This document shows positions 22,828-30,745 of a DNA stretch of 38,375 bases, piece by piece; position 1 is the first letter of the stretch, and each line of letters starts with the position of its first letter. A model generated the notes under the pieces. It had not been told where the DNA came from and made no database searches. It saw nothing but the letters and a program-made list of their open reading frames with translations. A program made the position numbers and the translations under genes. The stretch comes from JAJZEO01 sp964477345 (GTDB lineage Bacteria > Chlamydiota > Chlamydiia > Chlamydiales > 2-12-FULL-49-11): assembly GCA_964477345.1 (NCBI GenBank), contig CAYZDL010000016.1:1-38375 (forward strand), in the 5' to 3' direction.

Positions 22828-23734
22828 TTATTCGTTCATTTTCCCGGGACAGGGAGCGCAAGTTCCTAAGATGGGGCTTGATTTTATTGAAAAATACGCT
22901 GAGGCACGGGAAGTGTTTGAGGAGGCCGAAGAAATACTCAAGATGCATCTGAAGAAATTGGTTTTCGAAGGGACGCTTGAGGAATTGACTCTAACAAAGA
23001 ATTGTCAACCAGCAATTTTTGTAACAAGTATGGCAATTTTGCGAGTCGTGCTCAAAGAATTTCCCGATATAGAGCCAAAGATGACGGGGGGGCTTAGTTT
23101 GGGGGAGTATTCAGCTTTGGCTCTATCCAAAAAAACTTCTTTTCTTGATTTAGTCAAACTGGTGCAACTTAGAGGGGAATTTATGCATGAAGCCTCTCTT
23201 CTTCATCCTGGTGCTATGGCGGTTGTAATGGGGCTTGAAGAAGACAAAATCAGAGAGGCGGGCTATTATGTGGCGAACCTTAACTGTCCGGGTCAATTGG
23301 TAATTGCAGGAACCATTTCTGAAATTGAACGTTCTCTTGAGGATTTGAAGAATTTAGGGGCTAAACGGGTCGTGAAAATTCCTGTATCAGGAGCTTTTCA
23401 TTCGCCACTCATGAAGGATGCTGAAGAGAAGCTGAGACCATTCATTGAAGCGATGGAATTTAAAGAAAGTAAGATTCAGCTTGCAATGAACGTAGTCGGC
23501 TGTTTTGTCGATGATGTGGCTGAAATTAAAAAACATCTGATTGCGCAGGTAAGTTCAATGACTAAATGGTTAGATTGTGTCATGGCGATGGAGGAGAAAG
23601 GAGCCTCTTGTTATTTAGAAATAGGGCCTTCCCAACTCAGTGGAATGAATAAGAAGATCGGAGTAAAAGCACCGACAATAGCAGTTCAAAAAATAGAAGA
23701 TTTGGAGAGCATTTATGAAGCGTCTAGAAGGTAA
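22820..23734 (+). CDS. fabD: Malonyl-CoA:ACP transacylase
   Basis: Moves malonyl from CoA to ACP. Motifs: FPGQGAQ (8-14), nucleophile Ser93 in GGLSLGEYSAL, Arg118 in LRGEFM, and catalytic His194 in GAFHSPLM. In most FabD proteins the residue before the serine is His (GHSxGE); here it is Leu92. 304 residues. Start ATG overlaps the fabH stop by 8 bp with GAGGGGG just before; the end overlaps fabG by 20 bp. The function is secure from the motifs and the operon. Confidence 0.95.
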   Translation: MSNYSFIFPGQGAQVPKMGLDFIEKYAEAREVFEEAEEILKMHLKKLVFEGTLEELTLTKNCQPAIFVTSMAILRVVLKEFPDIEPKMTGGLSLGEYSALALSKKTSFLDLVKLVQLRGEFMHEASLLHPGAMAVVMGLEEDKIREAGYYVANLNCPGQLVIAGTISEIERSLEDLKNLGAKRVVKIPVSGAFHSPLMKDAEEKLRPFIEAMEFKESKIQLAMNVVGCFVDDVAEIKKHLIAQVSSMTKWLDCVMAMEEKGASCYLEIGPSQLSGMNKKIGVKAPTIAVQKIEDLESIYEASRR

Positions 23735-24470
23735 GAAAGCTATTGTAACGGGAGGCACTCGGGGAATTGGGCGTGCGATTGCGACAATATATGTTGAGAA
23801 TGGGGCCAATGTACTTATTGTGGGGATGAATGAAGAACGTGGCCTGGAAGCGTGCGAATCTTTAAAGGCGCACAAGGTCAATCAAGATCAAGTCGTTGAG
23901 TTTCGAAAGCTAGATGTAGCCAATCACGGGGCAGTCGTTGAATTTGGTAAGCAAGTGACTGAAAAATGGAGCACTATAGATATTATCGTCAATTGTGCAG
24001 GGATTACCCGTGATAACTTGATGATCAAAATTAGTGAAGAAGATTGGGATGCAGTACTTGATACGAATTTAAAATCTGTTTATAGTATGTCACATGCTTT
24101 TTTAAGGGGGATGATCAAAAATCGTGGCGGAAAGATCATCAACATTACTTCAGTGGTAGGTATAATGGGCAATCCAGGCCAGGTGAATTATGCAGCTTCA
24201 AAGTCGGGGATGATTGGATTTACAAAGTCGCTTGCCAAAGAGGTGGCCTCGAGAAATATTTCGATTAATTGTATTGCGCCGGGCTTTATTGATACCGAAA
24301 TGACAGGTAAGCTCAATGAGGTGCAAAAAGAAAATATATTAAAACAAGTTCCTATGGGAAGGCTCGGTTCTGCAAAAGAAATTGCGAATGTAGCGCTCTT
24401 TTTAGCTAGTGATGAGTCTAATTATATTACAGGTCAAGTGATCACTGTTGATGGTGGGATGACCGCATAA
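23715..24470 (+). CDS. fabG: 3-oxoacyl-ACP reductase
   Basis: NADPH-dependent ketoacyl-ACP reductase of fatty-acid elongation, short-chain dehydrogenase type. Cofactor motif TGGTRGIG (12-19), NCAG at 93-96, and catalytic tetrad Asn118, Ser146, Tyr159 and Lys163 (YAASK). C-terminal end ITGQVITVDGGM is family-typical. 251 residues. Its ATG lies 20 bp inside the end of fabD; acpP follows after 38 bp. Confidence 0.96.
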   Translation: MKRLEGKKAIVTGGTRGIGRAIATIYVENGANVLIVGMNEERGLEACESLKAHKVNQDQVVEFRKLDVANHGAVVEFGKQVTEKWSTIDIIVNCAGITRDNLMIKISEEDWDAVLDTNLKSVYSMSHAFLRGMIKNRGGKIINITSVVGIMGNPGQVNYAASKSGMIGFTKSLAKEVASRNISINCIAPGFIDTEMTGKLNEVQKENILKQVPMGRLGSAKEIANVALFLASDESNYITGQVITVDGGMTA

Positions 24471-24508
24471 AACAACACAACAAGAAGAAAAAACAAGAGG
24501 GTTAAAAT

Positions 24509-24754
24509 ATGAGTTTGGAACAAGAAGTGATCGATATTGTGGTCGAACAGTTGGGCGTAGATCCAGAAGAAGTCACAGAAGATAAAAAATTCGTAGAGGA
24601 TCTCAACGCAGATTCACTAGATCAAACTGAATTGATTATGACTTTTGAAGAGAAGCTTGATCTTGAGATCTCCGAAGAAGAAGCTCAAGAATTAAAAACA
24701 GTCGGTGATGTGATTTCTTACATTAAGAGAAAGAAAGCGACGGTGCAAGCTTAG
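24509..24754 (+). CDS. acpP: Acyl carrier protein
   Basis: Carries growing acyl chains on phosphopantetheine attached to Ser36 in NADSLDQTEL, the standard DSL motif. 81 residues, acidic and helical, with the usual TVGDVISYI end. AGAGGG is the ribosome site. Last gene of the fab operon: a terminator lies 36 bp downstream. AcpS, which would modify Ser36, is encoded about 7 kb away in this window. Confidence 0.97.
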   Translation: MSLEQEVIDIVVEQLGVDPEEVTEDKKFVEDLNADSLDQTELIMTFEEKLDLEISEEEAQELKTVGDVISYIKRKKATVQA

Positions 24755-24778
24755 TATTTGTATCGTAGTAAAAAATAC

Positions 24779-24806
24779 TTGACTTTTGTAGGAGGGGCTT
24801 TATAAT
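24779..24806 (+). promoter_or_regulatory. Near-consensus promoter of the gene at 24838
   Basis: TTGACT (24779-24784), 16-bp spacer, TATAAT (24801-24806): the best sigma-66/70 promoter in the window. The expected start, about 24813, lies after the ATG at 24805, so the following gene must start at ATG 24838. The -10 sits in the loop of the acpP terminator. Confidence 0.65.
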
Positions 24807-24820
24807 GTCCCTCCTTTTTA
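24790..24820 (+). terminator. Terminator of the fab operon, overlapping a promoter
   Basis: AGGAGGG (24790-24796) and CCCTCCT (24809-24815) form a perfect 7-bp GC-rich stem with a 12-base loop, then a short T run to 24819. It ends the fabH-acpP transcript. The same bases carry the spacer and -10 of the next promoter. Confidence 0.7.
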
Positions 24821-24837
24821 TTTCAATAGGGGGCTCT

Positions 24838-25713
24838 ATGAACGCTACGACCAATAGTTTTTGGGGAGATTTTAACGCGGCTCTTTGGGACGTTTTTGAG
24901 ACTACAGAAGGTAGGAACTGCTTGGCTCACGAGGCTTCCTATCAACATCTATTTGACCAAAGGTTTGAAGCTGCAAGAAGAAATTGCAATTATCCCGCTT
25001 ACGACCGCGGAACTACAGTAAGTAAACTAGAGATTGTCTGCCATAATCTCATGGTTGCAAGCTTTGTTCAAAGAGAGCTTCGATCTCAGCTTCACGATTT
25101 TCTTCCTGGAGCAATTGAGGAAGCAACTCCTATTATTAATGAAATTAATCTTTCGGAGCCTGAGGAGGGGAAAATTGTTATTAATATTCCTTTTAAACCA
25201 CTCATGCTATTTGTTCAGGCGTCGTTAACTAGAACGGTTTTTCTTAGGTTTTCTGTAGGAAACCCAGAAATTGGTGTGCGGGGTCAATGCAACATATTAG
25301 GTAGAAAGGTGACTTATAATAATGGGAGTTTAATGATAGAGCCTGCATTAAAACGTTTGCAAGTGGGTAGGGGTGCTGGGTGTAGAGAAATAGAAGTCGA
25401 TTTAACAGCTTCCTTAGTTTATCTCTTTGCGGGGGGGAGAAGATGCCAAGGTCCTAAATCGATTAGCTCAGTATACGTTAATGTTTCTGACCGTTTAGTC
25501 GATTTTTTTAAAATTTCACGTTCGAAGCCAACTCAAATTTATACAATAGTCCAAGCCGTTCTTAGCGCTAGCTCAAATTTGCATGCAAGAACCGCACGGG
25601 CTCAATCAGATGAGGTAGAAGATGAAGAAGTGGAAAGCAGGGCTGTTAAACGCAATAGGACAACTACCCCTAAAGTGTTTGATATTGGACAAGGAGTAGA
25701 CGATTTGGACTGA
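24838..25713 (+). CDS. Hypothetical protein, unrecognised
   Basis: 291 residues from ATG 24838 (MNATTNSFWGD), chosen because AGGGGG lies four bases upstream and the only good promoter starts transcription after the earlier ATG 24805. No signal peptide or membrane helix is clear. The N-terminal half looks helical (VCHNLMVASFVQRELRSQL), the middle strand-rich (GKIVINIPFKPLMLFVQ), and the last 45 residues are a disordered-looking tail with an acidic run (DEVEDEEVE) then a basic patch (RAVKRNRTTTPK). It has its own strong promoter and stands alone between the fab and pot operons. It could be a lineage-specific secreted protein, but nothing in the sequence proves that. Confidence 0.7.
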   Translation: MNATTNSFWGDFNAALWDVFETTEGRNCLAHEASYQHLFDQRFEAARRNCNYPAYDRGTTVSKLEIVCHNLMVASFVQRELRSQLHDFLPGAIEEATPIINEINLSEPEEGKIVINIPFKPLMLFVQASLTRTVFLRFSVGNPEIGVRGQCNILGRKVTYNNGSLMIEPALKRLQVGRGAGCREIEVDLTASLVYLFAGGRRCQGPKSISSVYVNVSDRLVDFFKISRSKPTQIYTIVQAVLSASSNLHARTARAQSDEVEDEEVESRAVKRNRTTTPKVFDIGQGVDDLD

Positions 25714-25727
25714 GGATTTTAGTCTAA
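25705..25727. other. Stem-loop across the convergent stops
   Basis: TTGGACT (25705-25711) pairs with AGTCTAA (25721-25727), one G-U, nine-base loop. It covers the stop codons of the 24838 gene and potD. There is no T-tract on either strand, so it is at best a weak terminator or a 3'-end-stabilising hairpin. Confidence 0.25.
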
Positions 25728-26797
25728 GATTTGATCCAAATCCAAGCTTCTCGTAGATCGGCGGGGGGCATGATGTATTCATAGATGACCAAATCATCTT
25801 TGTTTAGGACTTCTTCGATGATTTCATGGGATTGAGGAATATCGAGTAGGGAGCCCTCAATGGCATCAAGGCAGGCAGGAAACATGGCGCAAAATTCGTA
25901 ATTTTCGTGAAACGATTCTATTTTATAGAGGTGATTTAAGAATTGGTAGGCGGCCTCTTCGTGATGCCCTCCTTTTGGCATGACGATATGCTCGATCGAA
26001 ATAAAGGCGGCTTCCTTGGGAATCCGGTAGGTGAGTTGATTTGCTTCGCGAGCGATGTCGGGTAAGAAAGAACTTTTCACAAGGCCAATGGGACAATTTT
26101 CTGTTGTAATTAGATACTTGGCTCTGTAATCGACATAAGCCTCAACCCAGGTTCTTTGCTTTCGTAAAAGCTGTATGGTCTCTTCGATCTGTTGATCGGT
26201 TAATCCATGGGTTTTTTTGTGAAGGTAAAAGGCGGCTACGGTAAAGGCTTCAATGGGATCGGGGATCATGGCCACTTTGTGTTTTGTCCCCAGATTTATA
26301 AAAATCTCATCGAGAGTGGCTTCTTTACTGGGTGTGATCATGGAGTGATTTTCGACAATCCCATAGACTTCCCATGAGTAGGGGAGTGAGTATTGATTGG
26401 CCGGATCATGAGGATGATCGAGGAGAGTAGGACACAACCGTTCAGTAAAATCGAGCTTCGTTTTATCAATTTTTTTAAGAGCCTCTTCTTTGATCAGCAT
26501 TTCTACCGCATAATCTGAGGCAAAAACTAAATCAAATTCACTTTTTTGGGGATCTCCTAGCTTAGCGAGCATTTCTTCATTACTTGTACAGAGGTGGAGA
26601 TTGACCTTTATGTTGTAGGCATCCTCAAATTTTGAAATCGTTTTTGGGGATAGATAGGCTCCCCAGACAAAGAGATTGAGTTCTTTTTTCTTGTGGGAGT
26701 GTTTGAAGAGATTCCAGTAGGGAATTGAGATTAAAAAGATAAGGACCGTTGTGTTTAGGAGGACAAGGATGGCTCGGGTCAATCGTTTTGATATCAA
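25724..26797 (-). CDS. potD: Spermidine/putrescine-binding protein PotD
   Basis: Periplasmic binding component of the polyamine ABC importer. It starts at TTG 26797 (MISKRLTRAILV) with AAGGAGG six bases upstream, and overlaps the potC stop. Residues about 9-30 are a hydrophobic segment without a lipobox Cys, so it may stay anchored. The mature part opens with LNLFVWGAYLSPKTISKFEDAY, a PotD hallmark, and has FDLVFASDYAVEML, QYSLPYSWEVYGI and the C-terminal EAYVDYRAKYL region. 357 residues. As last gene of potABCD it is convergent with the 24838 gene. Preference for spermidine or putrescine is not visible. Confidence 0.92.
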   Translation of the reverse strand: MISKRLTRAILVLLNTTVLIFLISIPYWNLFKHSHKKKELNLFVWGAYLSPKTISKFEDAYNIKVNLHLCTSNEEMLAKLGDPQKSEFDLVFASDYAVEMLIKEEALKKIDKTKLDFTERLCPTLLDHPHDPANQYSLPYSWEVYGIVENHSMITPSKEATLDEIFINLGTKHKVAMIPDPIEAFTVAAFYLHKKTHGLTDQQIEETIQLLRKQRTWVEAYVDYRAKYLITTENCPIGLVKSSFLPDIAREANQLTYRIPKEAAFISIEHIVMPKGGHHEEAAYQFLNHLYKIESFHENYEFCAMFPACLDAIEGSLLDIPQSHEIIEEVLNKDDLVIYEYIMPPADLREAWIWIKS

Positions 26798-27585
26798 ATG
26801 AGCCTCCTTGCACGTTGACCCATTGAGAAGAAGATAGTCGCTAAGATAAGGGTAAAAAATAGAAGAAGGGCAGCCAAAGCATTAATCACAGGAGAAATAC
26901 CGTATCTTGCTGATGAGACAAGAAAAAGGGACAATGTTTGTGATCCAGCGCCTGAACAGAAGTAACCAAGGATAAAGTCGTCAAATGAGATAACAAAGAT
27001 CATCAGTCCTGTGGTGACTAAAATGGGTTTCATGAGGGGAAGAACGACTCTAAAGAAGGTTTGTGAAGCTGTTGCGCCGAGAACACGTGAAGCTTCAAAG
27101 AAAATTGGATCGATCTCTCTAAAACGGATAAAGGCGATAGGGGCTGCGAATCCGAGTCCTACGATCGTGTGGGCAATGATGATCGTCATCAGACCAAGGG
27201 GTATATTCAATAAAGTAAAAAAGCTTAAGAGTGAAACTCCTAGAACTGTCTCGGGAAAAATCAGATTTACATAGAAAAGATTCATCATACGATCGATTTT
27301 TTTGCCTCGAGAGAGAGAAAAGAGCATAAAACAGGTTAGGATAATGCATAGGCTAGATGAGGCTAAAGCAACGATTGAGGAATTTCTAAACGAGAGCCAA
27401 AGTTCTTTATCAGAGAATAATGCATAGTACCAATGAAAAGTAAATGATTCCCATGGCGCTGGAAAAGAGCGAGAGTTAAAAGAGAAGATGATTAGCACAA
27501 TCATCGGGAGATAGAAAAAGCCATACATTGCGATGAGAAAGGAGGATTTGAGGAATTTTGATCTTTTACGATTTGCTTCAATCAT
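26794..27585 (-). CDS. potC: Spermidine/putrescine ABC transporter permease PotC
   Basis: Second inner-membrane permease of the polyamine importer. Six predicted helices; the ATPase-contacting EAA loop is EASRVLGATASQTFFRVVLPL (residues about 145-165), typical of binding-protein-dependent permeases. N terminus in the cytosol (RKRSKFLKSS). 263 residues. Its ATG overlaps the potB stop (ATGA) and it overlaps potD by 4 bp. Confidence 0.93.
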   Translation of the reverse strand: MIEANRKRSKFLKSSFLIAMYGFFYLPMIVLIIFSFNSRSFPAPWESFTFHWYYALFSDKELWLSFRNSSIVALASSSLCIILTCFMLFSLSRGKKIDRMMNLFYVNLIFPETVLGVSLLSFFTLLNIPLGLMTIIIAHTIVGLGFAAPIAFIRFREIDPIFFEASRVLGATASQTFFRVVLPLMKPILVTTGLMIFVISFDDFILGYFCSGAGSQTLSLFLVSSARYGISPVINALAALLLFFTLILATIFFSMGQRARRLI

Positions 27586-28499
27586 TTACGTCCCCCCGCT
27601 AAGAAACAAGAAAGCCTATTGATCGTGTAATTTAAAACAATAAGGGCGATCATTAATATAAGGGTGCAGAGTAACGTAAAGGCCACCCCGTAGGAAGCGG
27701 TCGATTTGCCCAGAATAAAGAGGGAGATGACATTGCCAACAAAGACCATTTTATCCCCACCCATAAGCTCTGGGATGACAAATTCACCAAATGAAGGAAT
27801 GAATACGAGAAAAATGCCCGATTTGATTGCGTTCGAAATGATAGGAAGTAAGATTCGACCGATCGTCTGTGCACGATTTGCTCCTAGATCCAGGGAGGCT
27901 TCAAGAAGTTTTGTATCAAATCTTTCCAGAGAGGAGAAGATCGGAAGCACCATGAAGGGAAGATAAAAGTAGATCATCATGAGCAAAACGGCGAAAGGAG
28001 AATTCAGGATTTGCAGGGGTGAGGAAATCAGGCCAATATTGAGGAGAAAATTATTCAGAAACCCGTTCTTTTCAAGGACGAAAAACCAGGCGTAGATGTG
28101 AAGGATAAAATTTGTCCAAAAAGGAATGATCAGAAGAAAGAGTAAAATTTTCTGCGCACGTGCTGAATTAAAAGCCATAAAGTAAGCCAAAGGAAAACCG
28201 AGCAATAGACATAAAAAGGTTGTAGCTGAGGCCAAGGCAAGGGAATTGAAGGCAATAGTCAAGTAAGTTAGTGTACAAACATGCTGAAAGGCGTGAAGGG
28301 AAAAAAAATGGCTCTCGTGGTCAAAAAATGCTGTTGCACTGATCACTAAGAGGGGAAGAAAAAAGAAGACGACTTGCCAAATAAACGGAATAGACCCGAT
28401 AGCAAACACGTATTCGCTCATGAGTTGCTTGATTAGACGAGAAAAAAAGGAGGGACAATTTTTTTTACCAGAGGCCTTATCGACGATAATTTGTTCCAA
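27582..28499 (-). CDS. potB: Spermidine/putrescine ABC transporter permease PotB
   Basis: First permease of the polyamine importer; six predicted helices and an EAA loop at about 199-218 (EASLDLGANRAQTIGRILLP). FAFNSARAQ-like and IPFWTNFILHIYAW segments are typical of PotB. Start TTG 28499 is preceded by AGAGG at six bases; a later ATG at 28418 (MSEYVF) would remove a 27-residue charged N-terminal stretch and has no ribosome site. 305 residues. It begins one base after the potA stop. Confidence 0.92.
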   Translation of the reverse strand: MEQIIVDKASGKKNCPSFFSRLIKQLMSEYVFAIGSIPFIWQVVFFFLPLLVISATAFFDHESHFFSLHAFQHVCTLTYLTIAFNSLALASATTFLCLLLGFPLAYFMAFNSARAQKILLFLLIIPFWTNFILHIYAWFFVLEKNGFLNNFLLNIGLISSPLQILNSPFAVLLMMIYFYLPFMVLPIFSSLERFDTKLLEASLDLGANRAQTIGRILLPIISNAIKSGIFLVFIPSFGEFVIPELMGGDKMVFVGNVISLFILGKSTASYGVAFTLLCTLILMIALIVLNYTINRLSCFLAGGRK

Positions 28500-28500
28500 T

Positions 28501-29595
28501 TCATACCTCTAGTAATTGACCATTTTCTTTTTGCCAGCAAAGGAAGACTTGATCATCATAATCGATGTCTTCTTTAGGAAAATGTTCCTCATTTTGTTCA
28601 AAAACTTGAATTTTTTTGGAGTTGGATAAAAGAACTTCGTAGAGGGTTGATCGGCCATTGTAGACGATTGAAGTAACAGTTCCTTTTAGGGTATTCGAGA
28701 AATTTTCAACGGGGCTCTTAGAGATGTAGATTTTCTCAGGACGCACACTTAAAACAGCCTCTTTTGACCCGCAAACAATCGTTTTTTTCGTGGAATGGGG
28801 GAGGACTTGGAAGCAACCGAGCTCTTCAACAGCAAATTTGGCTTCTTTACCGTCTGAGGTTAAAATTCCTTCAAAAATATTGGTGCTACCCACAAATTCG
28901 GCAACAAAGGTAGAGATCGGAAACTCGTAAATTTCTGTAGGTGTCCCAAACTGGGCAATATGGCCATTATGGTTCATAATCGCCATGTGGTCAGCTACTG
29001 TAAGAGCTTCTGATTGATCATGAGTCACATAAACGAAAGTTGTGTGAAGTTTATCTTGCAATTCGATCAATTCGATCAGGAGTTTCTCACGAAGTTTAAA
29101 ATCTAAGGCCGCCAATGGCTCATCTAGCAGAAGAACCTCTGGTTCCCCCACAATGGCCCGGGCTATAGCGACCCGTTGTTGTTGCCCACCGGAGAGTTCA
29201 CTAGGCCGTTTTTCGGTCTGTTCGGAGAGGTGGAAGGCTTTTAGGAGTTTATGGACTTTGTATTCGATTTCTTCTTTTGGTTTTTTTGCGATGGAGAGTG
29301 AATAAGCGACATTATCAAAGACTGAAAGGTGCGGAAACAAAGCATAATTTTGAAATACCACATTGATTTGTCTCTTATGGACAGGCTGATGGGTGATATC
29401 AACGGAACCTAAATAGATTTTACCGTGGTCTACGCTTTCTAGACCAGCAATGAGGCGTAAAAGTGTTGTTTTCCCACAGCCGGAGGGGCCAAGGAGGGCA
29501 AAAAATTCACCCAACGGAATTTCAAGAGAAACATTGTCAAGGATTATGTGGCCCTGCTTTGACTTAGTCACTTTTTCTAGCTTAATACTTTTCAT
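28501..29595 (-). CDS. potA: Spermidine/putrescine ABC transporter ATPase PotA
   Basis: Energises the PotBC permease. Motifs: Walker A GPSGCGKTT (about 36-44), Q-loop VFQNYALFPH, signature LSGGQQQR, Walker B LLLDEPLAALD, switch VYVTHDQSEAL, then a C-terminal TOBE-type regulatory domain (about 235-364). I start at ATG 29595 (MKSIKLEKV), behind GGTGGGG; the frame also contains TTG 29601. 364 residues. First gene of potA-potB-potC-potD. It is divergent from trxB; no obvious promoter was placed in the 199-bp gap. Confidence 0.94.
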   Translation of the reverse strand: MKSIKLEKVTKSKQGHIILDNVSLEIPLGEFFALLGPSGCGKTTLLRLIAGLESVDHGKIYLGSVDITHQPVHKRQINVVFQNYALFPHLSVFDNVAYSLSIAKKPKEEIEYKVHKLLKAFHLSEQTEKRPSELSGGQQQRVAIARAIVGEPEVLLLDEPLAALDFKLREKLLIELIELQDKLHTTFVYVTHDQSEALTVADHMAIMNHNGHIAQFGTPTEIYEFPISTFVAEFVGSTNIFEGILTSDGKEAKFAVEELGCFQVLPHSTKKTIVCGSKEAVLSVRPEKIYISKSPVENFSNTLKGTVTSIVYNGRSTLYEVLLSNSKKIQVFEQNEEHFPKEDIDYDDQVFLCWQKENGQLLEV

Positions 29596-29601
29596 AGACA
29601 A

Positions 29602-29794
29602 AGCCCCACCTTAAATGAAAGAAACCTATCCAGGAGACATCCAACCATATTAAAAAGAGAGATGTATTTAATGCTATCAATAATGAGGAATCAGCCAGTT
29701 TTTTTTCGAGGGCCTAGTTTGTTCTTCTTGCGTTTTTCATTATTTTTTTACAAAATGGGCGACTAATATTAGACGGCTACCGAAAGGATAGAAA
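29602..29794. other. Divergent intergenic region, potA / trxB
   Basis: About 190 bp with T- and A-rich runs between the divergent potA and trxB starts. It must hold both promoters. A TAATAT (29773-29778) could be the trxB -10 but lacks a good -35. No RNA gene or strong hairpin seen. Confidence 0.4.
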
Positions 29795-30745
29795 ATGTTG
29801 TACAAAGTTGTTGTTGTTGGATCTGGACCGGCGGCCTTTACGGCCCTTCTCTACTTGGCCAGAGCTCAAATAAATTCTGTCATTTATACAGGGTATGTCC
29901 AAGGAGGGGTCCGTGGTGGCCAGCTCATGTTGACGACAGAAATTGAAAATTTTCCTGGTTTTCCTATGGGCATCAAAGGTCCTGAATTGATGCTTGCGAT
30001 GGAAACTCAGGTCAAGCAATACGATGATTATGTGACGTTTATCGAAGAAGATGTTATAGAGGTCGATCTGGGTTTAAGGCCGTTTACAGTGAGAGGAACA
30101 GCGACTTGTGTACAGGCTCACTCGCTGATCGTTTGTACGGGGGCTTATGCGAAACGCCTTGAAGGGATCCCAGGTGATCAGGAATTTTGGGGGAAGGGTG
30201 TGAGTGCTTGTGCTGTATGTGATGGCGCTTTGCCTATTTTCCGGAATAGGGAGATTGCTGTTATTGGAGGTGGTGACTCCGCTTGCGAGGAGGCCATTTT
30301 TCTAACCAAGTACGCAAAAAAAGTCTATATGGTTCTGCGTGGTGATAAGTTTCGAGCCTCAAAGATCATGGTTCAGAGAGTAACGGAACATCCTAAAATT
30401 GAGATCATTTTTGGCCATCAAGTCGTAGAGATTTTAGGGGACGATACTGTTACTGGGATTCAGATTTTCAATCCGGAAGACAAGATGAAAAAAAAGCTTG
30501 AGATAGGAGGCGTTTTTTACGGGTTAGGACATTCACCAAGCACTGGATTCTTACGCAAACAAGTTGAATTGGATACTGAAGGTTACATTGTTAGAAAATC
30601 AGGAACCTCTCAAACCTCGATAGAAGGGGTTTTTACTGCTGGGGATGTTTCAGATAAAAGATACAAGCAAGCGATTACCGCAGCAGGAATGGGTTGTATG
30701 GCTGCATTAGACTGTGGGAAATGGCTAAGCGAGCACAAACATTAA
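29795..30745 (+). CDS. trxB: Thioredoxin reductase
   Basis: FAD enzyme that reduces thioredoxin with NADPH. FAD motif GSGPAAFTALLYLARA (9-24), redox-active disulfide CAVC (E. coli has CATC) in SACAVCDG, NADPH motif GGGDSACEEA, and the C-terminal FAD motif TAGDVSDKRYKQAITAAG. 316 residues, normal. AAAGGAT is the ribosome site. The stop overlaps the next start by one base (TAATG). Chlamydial counterpart is CT099, where trxB is beside acpS (CT100), as is nearly the case here. Confidence 0.96.
   Translation: MLYKVVVVGSGPAAFTALLYLARAQINSVIYTGYVQGGVRGGQLMLTTEIENFPGFPMGIKGPELMLAMETQVKQYDDYVTFIEEDVIEVDLGLRPFTVRGTATCVQAHSLIVCTGAYAKRLEGIPGDQEFWGKGVSACAVCDGALPIFRNREIAVIGGGDSACEEAIFLTKYAKKVYMVLRGDKFRASKIMVQRVTEHPKIEIIFGHQVVEILGDDTVTGIQIFNPEDKMKKKLEIGGVFYGLGHSPSTGFLRKQVELDTEGYIVRKSGTSQTSIEGVFTAGDVSDKRYKQAITAAGMGCMAALDCGKWLSEHKH

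Noticed and set aside
24805..24837. ATG 24805 as start of the unknown gene
   Set aside because: It overlaps the -10 box and lies upstream of the predicted transcription start.
30694..30744. Start of the barrel gene inside trxB
   Set aside because: The signal peptide begins at ATG 30745, and the upstream residues are trxB read in another frame.
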